Below the pieces are notes generated by a model. It ran no database searches and was not told where the DNA came from. It saw nothing but the letters and a program-made list of their open reading frames with translations. A program made the position numbers and the translations under genes. Below are positions 33,600-41,954 of a stretch of 64,000 nucleotides of DNA, piece after piece (position 1 is the first letter of the stretch; the number at the start of each line of letters is the position of its first letter). The DNA comes from Streptomyces tirandamycinicus (GTDB lineage Bacteria; Actinomycetota; Actinomycetes; Streptomycetales; Streptomycetaceae): NCBI RefSeq assembly GCF_003097515.1, contig NZ_CP029188.1, positions 1,727,001-1,791,000 on the forward strand. Reading direction: 5' to 3'.

Positions 33600-34137
33600 G
33601 GAACCCCCACTGTTGCATCCGCAATCGCCCCCGTCACTGAGTATGCACGCAATCACAGGACGTTACCACGGTGTTTCAGCCACAGTTGAAACGCATCGCG
33701 TAACAGGGCGGCGAACCGAAAAGCTGTACGACGTCGGGCACGAAACCTTCGGGTACCGAGGGGCGAGGCAAAGACCGTGGGGGGCTTTCCGCGCCTGGCG
33801 GCGGTCGGCGAAGGTTGCGGCTCCGTGTCCGGCATCGGGAATGGAGCGCGGCCGGCGGGTGGGGATCCGTCGACCGCGCTCCGCCTGTTCTTTGCTCAAC
33901 GAATGGCGAAAATCAAGCAACCGTTAAAACCCACTACTGGTCCGCTGTTCAACAGCACGCGTGGGCGGCAGACCCCGCCGCGGCACCGGTATAGGAAACG
34001 AGCGGGACAGACACCTCCGCACAAGGTGCCCGTCCCGCTCGTCTCGTGGTGCACCGGGACCGCCGGCCGGTCGGTGAGGGTCGGGGACCACCGACGGCCC
34101 CGGGGCCGGGGGCCGGCCGCGGGTGCGGCCGGGCGGA
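33600..34137. other. AT-richer gene-free region between an ArsR-type gene and ppdK
   Basis: This 538-bp stretch is visibly lower in GC than its surroundings. It contains the dyad GTTTCA-n8-TGAAAC (33673-33692) about 75 bp upstream of the ArsR-type start, a plausible operator, and the ppdK terminator hairpin at its right end. Short frames on both strands have no Streptomyces codon pattern, so no gene is called. Confidence 0.5.
33998..34042 (-). terminator. ppdK terminator hairpin
   Basis: An 11-bp perfect inverted repeat (ACGAGCGGGAC at 33998-34008, complement at 34032-34042) holds a smaller CACCT/AGGTG stem in its loop. It lies about 95 bp beyond the ppdK stop. Confidence 0.6.
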
Positions 34138-36846
34138 TCAGCGGCTGTCGCTGCCGGAGGACTGCGCCGCCGCGCGGCCCGCCTCCAGACGCGCCACGGG
34201 GATCCGGAACGGCGAGCAGGAGACGTAGTCCAGGCCCACCTCGTGGAAGAAGTGCACCGACTCCGGGTCACCGCCGTGCTCGCCGCACACACCGAGCTTC
34301 AGGTCCGGCCGGGTGGCCCGGCCGGCCGCCACCGCGTTGCGCACCAGCGAGCCGACGCCGTCCTTGTCGATCGTCTCGAACGGGCTGACGCCGAAGATGC
34401 CCTTCTCCAGGTAGGCGGTGAAGAACGAGGCCTCCACGTCGTCCCGGCTGAAGCCCCACACGGTCTGGGTGAGGTCGTTGGTACCGAAGGAGAAGAACTC
34501 CGCGGCCTCGGCGATCTGGCCGGCCGTCAGGGCCGCGCGGGGCAGCTCGATCATCGTGCCGAGGGCCAGCCGCAGGTCCACGCCCGTGGCCGCCTCGACC
34601 TCGGCGATCACCTGCTCGGCCTCCTCGCGCACGATCTCCAGCTCCTGCACGGTACCCACGAGCGGGATCATGATCTCGGCGCGCGGGTCGCCCTTGGCGT
34701 TGCGGCGCTCCGCCGCGGCCTCCGCGATGGCCCGCACCTGCATGGTGAACAGCCCCGGGATGACCAGGCCGAGACGGACTCCGCGCAGGCCCAGCATCGG
34801 GTTCTGCTCGTGCAGCCGGTGCACCGCCTGCAGCAGGCGCAGGTCGTTCTCGTTGGCGTCCTTGCGGGCCTCGGCGAGCGCGACGCGCACCGACAGCTCG
34901 GTGATGTCCGGCAGGAACTCGTGCAGCGGCGGGTCCAGCAGCCGCACCGTCACCGGCAGCCCGTCCATCGCCTCGAACAGCTCGACGAAGTCCTTCTTCT
35001 GCAGCGGCAGCAGCGCCTTCAGCGCGTCCTCGCGCTCGTCGTCGGTGTCGGCGAGGATCAGCTTCTCGACCATCTCGCGGCGCTCGCCGAGGAACATGTG
35101 CTCGGTGCGGCACAGCCCGATCCCCTGGGCACCGAAGCGGCGGGCACGCAGCGCGTCCTCGGCGTTGTCGGCGTTGGCCCGTACCCGCAGCCGGCGCACC
35201 CGGTCCGCGTAGGCCATGATCCGGTGCACGGCCTGGACCAGTTCGTCGGCGTCGTCGGCGCCCGCGTGCATCCGGCCCTCGAAGTACTCCACCACCGGGG
35301 ACGGCACGACCGGGACCTCACCCAGGTACACCTTGCCGGTGGAGCCGTCGATGGAGACGACGTCGCCCTCCTCCACCACCGTGCCGTTCACCGTCATCCG
35401 GCGGCGCTTGGTGTCGACCTCCAGCTCCTCGGCGCCGCAGACACAGGTCTTGCCCATGCCGCGGGCGACGACGGCGGCGTGCGAGGTCTTCCCGCCGCGG
35501 GAGGTCAGGATGCCCTCGGCCGCGATCATGCCGTCGAGGTCGTCCGGGTTGGTCTCACGGCGGATCAGGATGACCTTCTCGCCGGAGCGCGACCACTTGA
35601 CCGCCGTGTAGGAGTCGAAGACGGCCTTGCCGACCGCCGCACCGGGGGAGGCGGCGATGCCGCGGCCGAGCTTCTCGACCCGTGCGGTCTCGTCGAAGCG
35701 CGGGAACATCAGCTGCGCGAGCTGGGCGCCGGTGACGCGCTGCAGCGCCTCGGCCTCGTCGATCAGGCCCTGGTCCACGAGCTGGGTGGCGATCCGGAAG
35801 GCGGCACCCGCGGTGCGCTTGCCGACCCGGGTCTGCAGCATCCACAGCCGGCCGCGCTCGATGGTGAACTCGATGTCGCACAGGTCCTTGTAGTGCGTCT
35901 CGAGCGTCTCCATGATCTGCATCAGCTGGTCGTACGACTTCTTGTCGATCGACTCCAGGTCCGCCAGCGGCACGGTGTTGCGGATACCGGCCACGACGTC
36001 CTCGCCCTGCGCGTTCTGCAGGTAGTCGCCGTAGACGCCCTGGTGGCCGGAGGCGGGGTCGCGGGTGAAGGCGACACCGGTGCCGGAGTCCGGGCCGAGG
36101 TTGCCGAAGACCATGGAGCAGACGTTGACCGCGGTGCCGAGGTCGTGCGGGATGCGCTCCTGGCGGCGGTAGAGCTTCGCCCGGTCCCCGTTCCAGGAGT
36201 CGAAGACGGCCTTGATGGCCAGGTCCATCTGCTCGCGCGGGTCCTGCGGGAAGTCGCGGCCGGTCTCCGACTTGACGATCTTCTTGAACTGCTTGACCAG
36301 CTTCTTCAGATCGGCGGCGTCGAGGTCGGTGTCGACCGTGACCTTCTTGGCCTCCTTGGCCGCGTCCAGGGCGTCCTCGAACAGCTCGCCTTCGACCCCG
36401 AGGACCGTCTTGCCGAACATCTGGATGAGCCGGCGGTAGGAGTCCCACGCGAAGCGCTCGTCACCGGCCTGCCGGGCGAGGCCCTCCACCGACGTGTCGG
36501 ACAGGCCGATGTTCAGGACGGTGTCCATCATCCCCGGCATGGAGAACTTGGCGCCGGAACGCACGGACACCAGCAGCGGGTCCTCGGACTGGCCGAGCTT
36601 CTTGCCCATCCGCTGCTCCAGCGCGTCGAGGTGCGCACTCACCTCGTCACGCAGTGCCGCGGGCTCCTCGCCGCTGTCGAGGTAGACCTTGCAGGCCTCG
36701 GTGGTGATGGTGAAGCCCGGAGGGACGGGCAGACCGAGGTTGGTCATCTCGGCGAGGTTCGCACCCTTGCCGCCGAGGAGGTCCTTGAGGTCCTTGTTGC
36801 CCTCGGTGAAGTCGTAGACGAACTTCTGATCTTTGATTTCCGACAC
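34138..36846 (-). CDS. ppdK: pyruvate, phosphate dikinase
   Basis: A 902-residue enzyme interconverting pyruvate + ATP + phosphate and phosphoenolpyruvate + AMP + PPi. The order is: ATP-grasp domain (FTEGNKDLKDLLGGKGANLAEM through SVRSGAKFSMPGMMDTVLNI), swivelling phosphohistidine domain with His456 (SRGGKTSHAAVVARGMGK), and the PEP/pyruvate TIM-barrel domain (LCRTEHMF, catalytic Cys in LGVCGEHGGDP). Length is normal for bacterial PPDK. GTG 36846 gives the classic MSEIKDQKFVYDF start. A long intergenic region with stable hairpins separates it from dusB upstream. Confidence 0.97.
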   Translation of the reverse strand: MSEIKDQKFVYDFTEGNKDLKDLLGGKGANLAEMTNLGLPVPPGFTITTEACKVYLDSGEEPAALRDEVSAHLDALEQRMGKKLGQSEDPLLVSVRSGAKFSMPGMMDTVLNIGLSDTSVEGLARQAGDERFAWDSYRRLIQMFGKTVLGVEGELFEDALDAAKEAKKVTVDTDLDAADLKKLVKQFKKIVKSETGRDFPQDPREQMDLAIKAVFDSWNGDRAKLYRRQERIPHDLGTAVNVCSMVFGNLGPDSGTGVAFTRDPASGHQGVYGDYLQNAQGEDVVAGIRNTVPLADLESIDKKSYDQLMQIMETLETHYKDLCDIEFTIERGRLWMLQTRVGKRTAGAAFRIATQLVDQGLIDEAEALQRVTGAQLAQLMFPRFDETARVEKLGRGIAASPGAAVGKAVFDSYTAVKWSRSGEKVILIRRETNPDDLDGMIAAEGILTSRGGKTSHAAVVARGMGKTCVCGAEELEVDTKRRRMTVNGTVVEEGDVVSIDGSTGKVYLGEVPVVPSPVVEYFEGRMHAGADDADELVQAVHRIMAYADRVRRLRVRANADNAEDALRARRFGAQGIGLCRTEHMFLGERREMVEKLILADTDDEREDALKALLPLQKKDFVELFEAMDGLPVTVRLLDPPLHEFLPDITELSVRVALAEARKDANENDLRLLQAVHRLHEQNPMLGLRGVRLGLVIPGLFTMQVRAIAEAAAERRNAKGDPRAEIMIPLVGTVQELEIVREEAEQVIAEVEAATGVDLRLALGTMIELPRAALTAGQIAEAAEFFSFGTNDLTQTVWGFSRDDVEASFFTAYLEKGIFGVSPFETIDKDGVGSLVRNAVAAGRATRPDLKLGVCGEHGGDPESVHFFHEVGLDYVSCSPFRIPVARLEAGRAAAQSSGSDSR

Positions 36847-37271
36847 GGGTCTCGACTCCTCGAGGACTCGGTGGCTGCCCTGACGGCGAGGAACATACCC
36901 AGATCGAAGGCACGTGGGTACGTCCACTTGTCCGTCATTCGGCCGTAACCACCCGTCCGCCAGCAGATCGCAGGTTTCCGATACGTAAAGCGGTAGCGCC
37001 GCACCTCTTCACCCCTCGAAGGACGCTTGACCCAAAGCGGAACATCGCCGCTCAGATGAGCATCCTTCCAGGCATCTGAGTTCACTTTTTGAACACGGAA
37101 GGGGTGGCACGCAGTGCCACCCCTTCCGAAGTCACAGCCACCCCAAGAGCGCTCATCTGAGCGCAACCCCTATCAGGGGTGGCGAGAATCACGCCGCCGG
37201 GAACGACCGGATCCCACCATCCGGACCCGCTCGCACCCGGATCCGGACCGGCCTCCCGACCCGCCGCCCGG
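36847..37271. other. structured intergenic region between ppdK and dusB
   Basis: This 425-bp stretch has several perfect inverted repeats in 150 bp: GCTCA-ga-TGAGC (near 37050), a 15-bp hairpin (37096-37128), GCGCTCA-tc-TGAGCGC (near 37150) and ACCCCT-atc-AGGGGT (near 37170). The last two are enclosed by CCACCCC/GGGGTGG. The GCTCA/TGAGC elements on either side of the hairpin are reverse complements of each other. It contains the dusB terminator and the ppdK promoter. Confidence 0.6.
37096..37128 (-). terminator. dusB terminator hairpin (15-bp perfect stem)
   Basis: CGGAAGGGGTGGCAC at 37096-37110 pairs with 37114-37128 around a 3-base loop. It lies 144 bp downstream of the dusB stop and also shields ppdK from read-through. 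Confidence 0.65.
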
Positions 37272-38417
37272 TCAGCCCCCGGACGTGTCCAGCTCCGCAT
37301 CCTCGCTCACACCTGCACAGTCGTACGGATCCTTCAGCCAGCCGTCCGGCAGCACCACCCGGTTGTTCCCCGACGTACGCCCGCGCGGGCCGTCCGCACC
37401 CGACGGCCACGGCTGCTCCAGGTCCAGCGTGCTCAGCTGAGCGCGCAGCTCCTCCAGCGACGACGTCACCGCCAGCCGCTTGCGCATCTCCGACCCGACC
37501 GCGAACCCCTTCAGGTACCACGCCACATGCTTACGGAAGTCGATCACGCCACGGGACTCGTCCCCGATCCACTCCCCCAGCAGCCGGGCATGGCGCACCA
37601 TCACCTCCGCGACCTCCCGCAGCGACGGCCGCGCCCACGCTCCCGACCCCTCGAAGGCACCGACCAGATCGCCGAACAGCCACGGCCGCCCCAGGCAGCC
37701 GCGCCCCACGACCACCCCGTCGCAGCCCGTCTCCCGCATCATCCGCAGCGCGTCGCCGGCCGACCAGATGTCCCCGTTCCCGAGCACCGGGATCTCCGGC
37801 ACATGGTCCTTCAGCCGGGCGATCGCGTCCCAGTCCGCCGTACCGCCGTAGTGCTGGGCAGCCGTGCGCCCGTGCAGGGCGATCGCCGTGACACCCTCCT
37901 CGACCGCGATCCGCCCCGCGTCGAGATAGGTGAGGTGGTCGTCGTCGATGCCCTTGCGCATCTTCATCGTGACCGGCAGATCCCCGGCGTTGCCGACCGC
38001 CTCGCCCAGGATCGCCCGCAGCAGATTCCGCTTGTACGGGAGCGCCGAGCCGCCCCCCTTGCGCGTCACCTTGGGCACCGGGCAGCCGAAGTTCAGATCG
38101 ATGTGATCCGCCAGGTCCTCGTCCACGATCATGCGGACGGCCTTGCCGACCGTGACCGGGTCCACGCCGTACAACTGGATCGAACGCGGCCGCTCCGACG
38201 CGTCGAAGTGGATGAGCTGCATGGTCTTCTCGTTGCGCTCGACCAGCGCCCGGGTCGTGATCATCTCGCTGACGAACAGCCCCTTGCCCCCGCTGAACTC
38301 CCGGCAGAGGGTGCGGAACGGCGCGTTGGTGATACCGGCCATGGGCGCGAGCACCACCGGGGGCTGCACGGCATGCGGGCCGATGGACAGCGTCGGGGTC
38401 TGAGCGAGCGTGGTCAT
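37272..38417 (-). CDS. dusB: tRNA-dihydrouridine synthase
   Basis: A 381-residue FMN-dependent TIM-barrel enzyme that reduces uridines in tRNA D-loops. Visible landmarks are VVLAPMAGITNAPFRTLCRE at the N-terminus, and LNFGCPVPKVTRKGGGSAL with the catalytic Cys. MKMRKGIDDDHLTYLD, IALHGRTAAQHYGG and VLGNGDIWSAGDALRMM (FMN phosphate site) follow. A C-terminal RNA-binding helical domain completes the protein. Start ATG 38417 follows the family length. It is monocistronic, with a strong hairpin downstream. Confidence 0.95.
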   Translation of the reverse strand: MTTLAQTPTLSIGPHAVQPPVVLAPMAGITNAPFRTLCREFSGGKGLFVSEMITTRALVERNEKTMQLIHFDASERPRSIQLYGVDPVTVGKAVRMIVDEDLADHIDLNFGCPVPKVTRKGGGSALPYKRNLLRAILGEAVGNAGDLPVTMKMRKGIDDDHLTYLDAGRIAVEEGVTAIALHGRTAAQHYGGTADWDAIARLKDHVPEIPVLGNGDIWSAGDALRMMRETGCDGVVVGRGCLGRPWLFGDLVGAFEGSGAWARPSLREVAEVMVRHARLLGEWIGDESRGVIDFRKHVAWYLKGFAVGSEMRKRLAVTSSLEELRAQLSTLDLEQPWPSGADGPRGRTSGNNRVVLPDGWLKDPYDCAGVSEDAELDTSGG

Positions 38418-38502
38418 TCGACCATTGTCGCGCACTGCCGAGTCAATTAGTTAGACGCACTATCCAGGCAGGGGAAGCCGGGGAAACAGGGGAGAACCGG
38501 CC

Positions 38503-38748
38503 TCAGGCGTCGTGGCACGTCCGGGCCCGCGCGCCCTCCCTGGTCCGGCCCCTCGACGTGGCGCGCCGGGGGTGGCGGCGGAGGTACTCCCCCTCGAGAG
38601 CGCCCATCCGGGAGGTGTGCGTCTCCAGGGCGTCGTCGGAGCCGTACAGCAGGGTCTCGTGACGAGTGCGGTGGATGGCCTCCAGCTCCTTCAGCAGCTG
38701 CCCGTCCTCCAGCCGCTCCGGCGGCACTCCGCGGTCCTGCTCCGCCAT
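38503..38748 (-). CDS. small conserved protein, DUF6158 type
   Basis: The 81-residue acidic/basic protein has the core GVPPERLEDGQLLKELEAIH, then RTRHETLLYGSDDALETHTSRM and LEGEYLRRHP. I recognise this as the DUF6158 family common in Streptomyces. The last 20 residues (Arg/Gly-rich) go beyond the usual end and may be a frameshifted tail. Function unknown. Confidence 0.75.
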   Translation of the reverse strand: MAEQDRGVPPERLEDGQLLKELEAIHRTRHETLLYGSDDALETHTSRMGALEGEYLRRHPRRATSRGRTREGARARTCHDA

Positions 38749-38814
38749 GTCACACCTCCGGTAGGTACACCCCTTCCATCATGGCCCCGGATCGGGCGAC
38801 CGCATCCGAGGACG

Positions 38815-38849
38815 GAAGTGCCCGGACCACCAGGTGGTCCGGGCACTTC
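38815..38849 (-). terminator. 17-bp hairpin terminator
   Basis: GAAGTGCCCGGACCACC (38815-38831) and its perfect complement (38833-38849) flank a single A, giving a very stable hairpin 15 bp beyond the stop of the DUF6243-type gene. Confidence 0.7.
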
Positions 38850-38863
38850 GGGACAAGCGGGTG

Positions 38864-39109
38864 TCAGCCCTGCGCACCGCTCTCGCCCTGGGACGCCTCG
38901 CCCTGGGCGTCGTCGGCATGGGCGTCGTCGGCATGGGCGCCGCCTGCAGGATGGGCCCGCTCGCGCATCCTGCGCAGCAGCTCCTGCTTCTGGTCGGCGG
39001 CCGCCCGGCGGTCCGCCTGGCCCGCCGGGCCGTCGCCCCGCTGGTCGGCGCGGGACAGCTTTCTGCGCTGCCCGCCTACGCCGAGGAGGTTGTTGCGGCC
39101 TTTGGCCAC
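38864..39109 (-). CDS. small conserved protein, DUF6243 type
   Basis: An 81-residue, highly charged protein starting MAKGRNNLLGVGGQRRKLSR, typical of the DUF6243 family of Streptomyces. The core is AAADQKQELLRRMRERAH. The tail carries short repeats (AHADDAHADDAQGEASQGE) that correspond to a tandem repeat in the DNA. No membrane segment. Function unknown. Confidence 0.78.
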   Translation of the reverse strand: MAKGRNNLLGVGGQRRKLSRADQRGDGPAGQADRRAAADQKQELLRRMRERAHPAGGAHADDAHADDAQGEASQGESGAQG

Positions 39110-39297
39110 GGGGTTCTCCCATCGTGGTGAGAAGTGGTGTGGATGTCACTGGTGGGGGCGGGGTGTGCCCGCCGCACTCTCACTCGTAGATCTGGGCGAA
39201 GGAGGACATGCGGCGACGGTACCGGGCCAGGCCTGGTCGAGCACCCGGTTTTCCGGCCTGGTCAGGCGCGCTGCGCTTCGCATCGACAGATGACGAC

Positions 39298-39319
39298 TGA
39301 CAGATTTTGAAATCTGTCA
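39298..39319 (+). promoter_or_regulatory. 22-bp palindromic operator before the aldo/keto reductase
   Basis: Perfect 10-bp arms TGACAGATTT and AAATCTGTCA are separated by two bases. A -35-like TTGAAA lies within it (39307-39312) and a TAGTTG -10 at about 39332-39337. The operator would therefore block RNA polymerase. The TetR regulator encoded downstream at 40824 is the natural candidate to bind it. Confidence 0.65.
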
Positions 39320-39376
39320 TCCGTCATGCCATAGTTGTCATCGCCAGAGACCTCACCTCACCGAGGAGCCCCTCTC

Positions 39377-40579
39377 ATGCCCTCCCCTACTTCGCCTACT
39401 TCGCCTACTTCGCCTACCTCCCCTACCTCCGTCACCTCCCCCGTCTCCGCCAGCACCTCCGCTGCCTCCACTCCCTCCTCCGCCAGCACTTCCGCTGCCC
39501 CGACTCCCCCCTCATCGACTTCTCCGGCCTCATCGACCTCTCCGGCCCCATCGACCTCCCCGGCGCCCCGTCCCCTCCCCACCAGATCCCTCGGTGCCAC
39601 CGGCCCCCGCGTGTCCGCGATAGGCCTGGGCGCCATGGGCATGTCGGCGCTCTACGGTGACGCCGATCGCTCGGAGTCGATCGCGACCATCCACGCCGCC
39701 CTCGACGCCGGTGTCACGCTGATCGACACGGGCGACTTCTACGGCATGGGCCACAACGAGATGCTGATCCGCGAGGCACTTGGCACCGCTTCGGCGGGCA
39801 GCCGCGAGAAGGCGCTGATCAGCGTGAAGTTCGGGGCCCTACGTGACCCGGACGGCGGCTGGTCCGGCTACGACGGCCGCCCGGCCGCGGTGCGGAACTT
39901 CGCGGCGTACTCGCTCCAACGGCTGGGCACCGACCACATCGACGTCTACCGGATCGCCCGTGTCGACCCCGATGTACCGATCGAGGAGACCGTCGGCGCG
40001 ATCGCCGAACTGGTCGAGGCGGGCCATGTCCGGCACATCGGCCTCTCCGAGGTCGGTGCCGGCACGCTCCGCCGCGCGGCGGCGGTCGCCCCCATCAGCG
40101 ATCTGCAGATCGAGTACTCGCTGATCTCCCGCGGTATCGAGGACGCGATCCTGCCCACGGCGCGGGAGCTGGGCATCGGCGTCACGGCGTACGGGGTGCT
40201 GTCCCGCGGTCTGCTCTCCGGGCACTTCGGCGGCGACCGGAAGCTGGCGGCCGACGACTTCCGGGGGATGAGCCCTCGCTTCCAGGGCGGCAATCTGCGC
40301 CACAACCTCGAACTCGTGGAGCGGCTGCGCGAGATCGCCGGGCAGAAGGGGGTGTCGGTCGCCCAGTTGGCGATCGCCTGGGTGCTGTCGCGTGGCGAGG
40401 ACGTCGTTCCGCTGGTGGGTGCACGGCACCCGGACCGGCTGGCGGAGGCGCTGGGTGCCCTGGACGTGACGTTCGGCGGGGACGAACTCGCGGCGATCGA
40501 GCGGGCCGTTCCGCCCGGGTCGGCCGCGGGTGAGCGCTACCCGGCGGCGCAGATGGCGCATCTCGACAGCGAGCACTGA
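39377..40579 (+). CDS. aldo/keto reductase with low-complexity N-terminal extension
   Basis: A 400-residue AKR; usual length is about 330. The first 65 residues are Ser/Thr/Pro-rich (SPTSPTSPTSPTSPTS and similar), encoded by a 9-bp CCTACTTCG-type repeat. The barrel follows with LGLGAMGMSALYG, catalytic Asp and Tyr in DTGDFYGMG, and Lys in ALISVKFG. At the usual His position the sequence is YRIARVDP (Ala), as in one known AKR subgroup. The NADP-binding region VVPLVGARHPDRLAEALGAL is intact. ATG 39377 has GAGGAG upstream. A palindromic operator precedes it and a TetR gene follows. Confidence 0.85.
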   Translation: MPSPTSPTSPTSPTSPTSVTSPVSASTSAASTPSSASTSAAPTPPSSTSPASSTSPAPSTSPAPRPLPTRSLGATGPRVSAIGLGAMGMSALYGDADRSESIATIHAALDAGVTLIDTGDFYGMGHNEMLIREALGTASAGSREKALISVKFGALRDPDGGWSGYDGRPAAVRNFAAYSLQRLGTDHIDVYRIARVDPDVPIEETVGAIAELVEAGHVRHIGLSEVGAGTLRRAAAVAPISDLQIEYSLISRGIEDAILPTARELGIGVTAYGVLSRGLLSGHFGGDRKLAADDFRGMSPRFQGGNLRHNLELVERLREIAGQKGVSVAQLAIAWVLSRGEDVVPLVGARHPDRLAEALGALDVTFGGDELAAIERAVPPGSAAGERYPAAQMAHLDSEH

Positions 40580-40670
40580 CGTGCGGGGCGGAACTCCGTA
40601 GCCGGGTACCGCGGTGACCGGCCTGCCGGGTCGCCCTCGGCGGACCCCCGGCAGTACCGGCAGTACCGGC

Positions 40671-40738
40671 ACATCGGTCGTGCCGCCGACCGAACATCGG
40701 TCGTGCCGCGGACCGGACACCGGTCGTGCCGCCCCCGG
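40671..40738. repeat. 23-bp tandem repeat, three copies
   Basis: Units beginning ACATCGGTCGTGCCGCCGAC start at 40671, 40694 and 40717 (the last slightly changed). They occupy the gap between the aldo/keto reductase and the TetR gene. Confidence 0.85.
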
Positions 40739-40823
40739 CCGCCCGCCTGCACTGCCCGTGCGGGCCGGGGTGTTCCCGGCGGCCGCCCCGGTCGTGTCGG
40801 TGGGGGAGGGTAACGTCGGTGCC

Positions 40824-41411
40824 ATGTCCACCACGGAGACCCTGACCGCCGACCGCATCCTCGAGGCGACCGAGGAGGTGCTGCGCCGTTTCGGCCCGTC
40901 CAAGGCGACGGTCGTCGATGTGGCGCGCGCCCTCGGGGTGAGTCACGGCAGTGTGTACCGGCATTTCCGCACGAAGGCGGCGCTGCGTGAGGCCGTGACG
41001 GCTCGCTGGCTGGGCCGTACCGAGGAGTTGCTGTCGGGGATCACGGAGGGGCCTGCCGGTTCGGCGGAGGAGAAGCTGCGGTCGTGGTTGTCGTGTCTGT
41101 TCGAGGCGAAGCGCCACAAGGCGGGTGACGATCCGGAGCTGTTCGCCACCTACGCGGTGCTGATCACGGAGGCCAGCGATGTGGTGGACGAGCATCTGGT
41201 GGTCCTGGTCGGCCAGCTGACGCGGATCATCGAACAGGGTGTGCGCGGCGGGGAGTTCGAGGCCGCGGCTCCGGTGACGGTGGCGCAGGCGGTGTTCGAC
41301 GCGACGGCCCGCTTCCACGATCCGGTGTTCGCGCCGGAGTGGCGGAGGCCGGCGATCGACGACGAGTTCCGCGCGGTGTGCGAGTTGCTGCTGCGGGGCC
41401 TGCGGGCCTGA
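40824..41411 (+). CDS. TetR-family transcriptional regulator
   Basis: A 195-residue repressor. The N-terminal HTH reads ILEATEEVLRRFGPSKATVV, then DVARALGVSHGSVYRHFRTK. The C-terminal ligand domain (TetR_C type) includes LRSWLSCLFEAKRHKAGDDP. A TAACGT -10 at 40811-40816 ends 7 bp before the ATG, so the message may be leaderless. The palindromic site at 39298-39319 is the likely operator. Confidence 0.9.
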   Translation: MSTTETLTADRILEATEEVLRRFGPSKATVVDVARALGVSHGSVYRHFRTKAALREAVTARWLGRTEELLSGITEGPAGSAEEKLRSWLSCLFEAKRHKAGDDPELFATYAVLITEASDVVDEHLVVLVGQLTRIIEQGVRGGEFEAAAPVTVAQAVFDATARFHDPVFAPEWRRPAIDDEFRAVCELLLRGLRA

Positions 41412-41436
41412 CCGATCGGTCGACCGCGACGGGGCC

Positions 41437-41484
41437 GATCGGCCCGTGGGGTGATCGGCCCGTGGGGTGATCGGCCCGTGCGCC
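41437..41484. repeat. 16-bp tandem repeat, three copies
   Basis: GATCGGCCCGTGGGGT starts at 41437, 41453 and 41469 between the TetR gene and the zinc-finger gene. The rest of the gap (to 41633) carries GTGCGCCCGGGGATGCGGTG-like repeats. Confidence 0.85.
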
Positions 41485-41633
41485 GATCGGCCGGTGGTCC
41501 CTCCACGCCGGGTGCGAGGCGGTCCGGGCATGCGGTGCGCCCGGACATACGGTGCGCCCGGGGATGCGGTGCGTCCGCCCGTGCGGTGCGCCCGGGGATG
41601 CGGTGTGTCCACGCGGGCGGGCCCGGGCCGCGG

Positions 41634-41849
41634 TCAGCCGTTCCTGGGGCGGCCGGGGTCGACGGTCGCCTGGTGCGCGTCGGCAAGGTGTTCCTCGGCC
41701 TTGAGCCAGGGCAGGAACTGGGCGCCTTTGCGCCAGCCGCAGGTGTCGCAGACGAGTGCCTTCTGCACGCCTGCTTTCCGTACGCGGACGGTGTGTTCCC
41801 GTCCGTGCCGGTCCCATCTGCTGACCTTGCTGCTGGTGGTGGGCGGCAT
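41634..41849 (-). CDS. small C2H2-like zinc-finger protein
   Basis: The 71 residues are basic at the N-terminus and include VCDTCGWRKGAQFLPWLKAE followed by EHLADAHQ, a C-x2-C-x15-H-x4-H arrangement like a zinc finger. It lies 3' of glyS on the same strand, after a hairpin. I know it only as a conserved hypothetical neighbour of glyS in Streptomyces. DNA or RNA binding is plausible but not shown. Confidence 0.7.
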   Translation of the reverse strand: MPPTTSSKVSRWDRHGREHTVRVRKAGVQKALVCDTCGWRKGAQFLPWLKAEEHLADAHQATVDPGRPRNG

Positions 41850-41896
41850 GGTGCGCCTCCTCTGCCGGCGGTCGACGAGTGGGCCCAGTGTGCACG

Positions 41897-41932
41897 AAGG
41901 CCCCCGGTTCCGTACCCGGAACCGGGGGCCTT
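41897..41932 (-). terminator. glyS terminator hairpin (16-bp perfect stem)
   Basis: AAGGCCCCCGGTTCCG (41897-41912) pairs perfectly with 41917-41932 around a 4-base loop, 22 bp beyond the glyS stop. Confidence 0.75.
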
Positions 41933-41954
41933 GCCGCCGTCGTGACGGTGAACG

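Noticed and set aside
33653..33920. Short minus-strand frames upstream of the ArsR-type gene
   Set aside because: Third-position GC is not elevated, frames overlap each other, and the region contains promoter-like dyads.
34123..36948. Very long open frame (about 940 codons) on the plus strand antisense to ppdK
   Set aside because: High-GC genes leave long open frames on the opposite strand; the translation (Leu/Val/Gly/Asp/Arg-rich) has no domain, and the ppdK frame explains the region fully.
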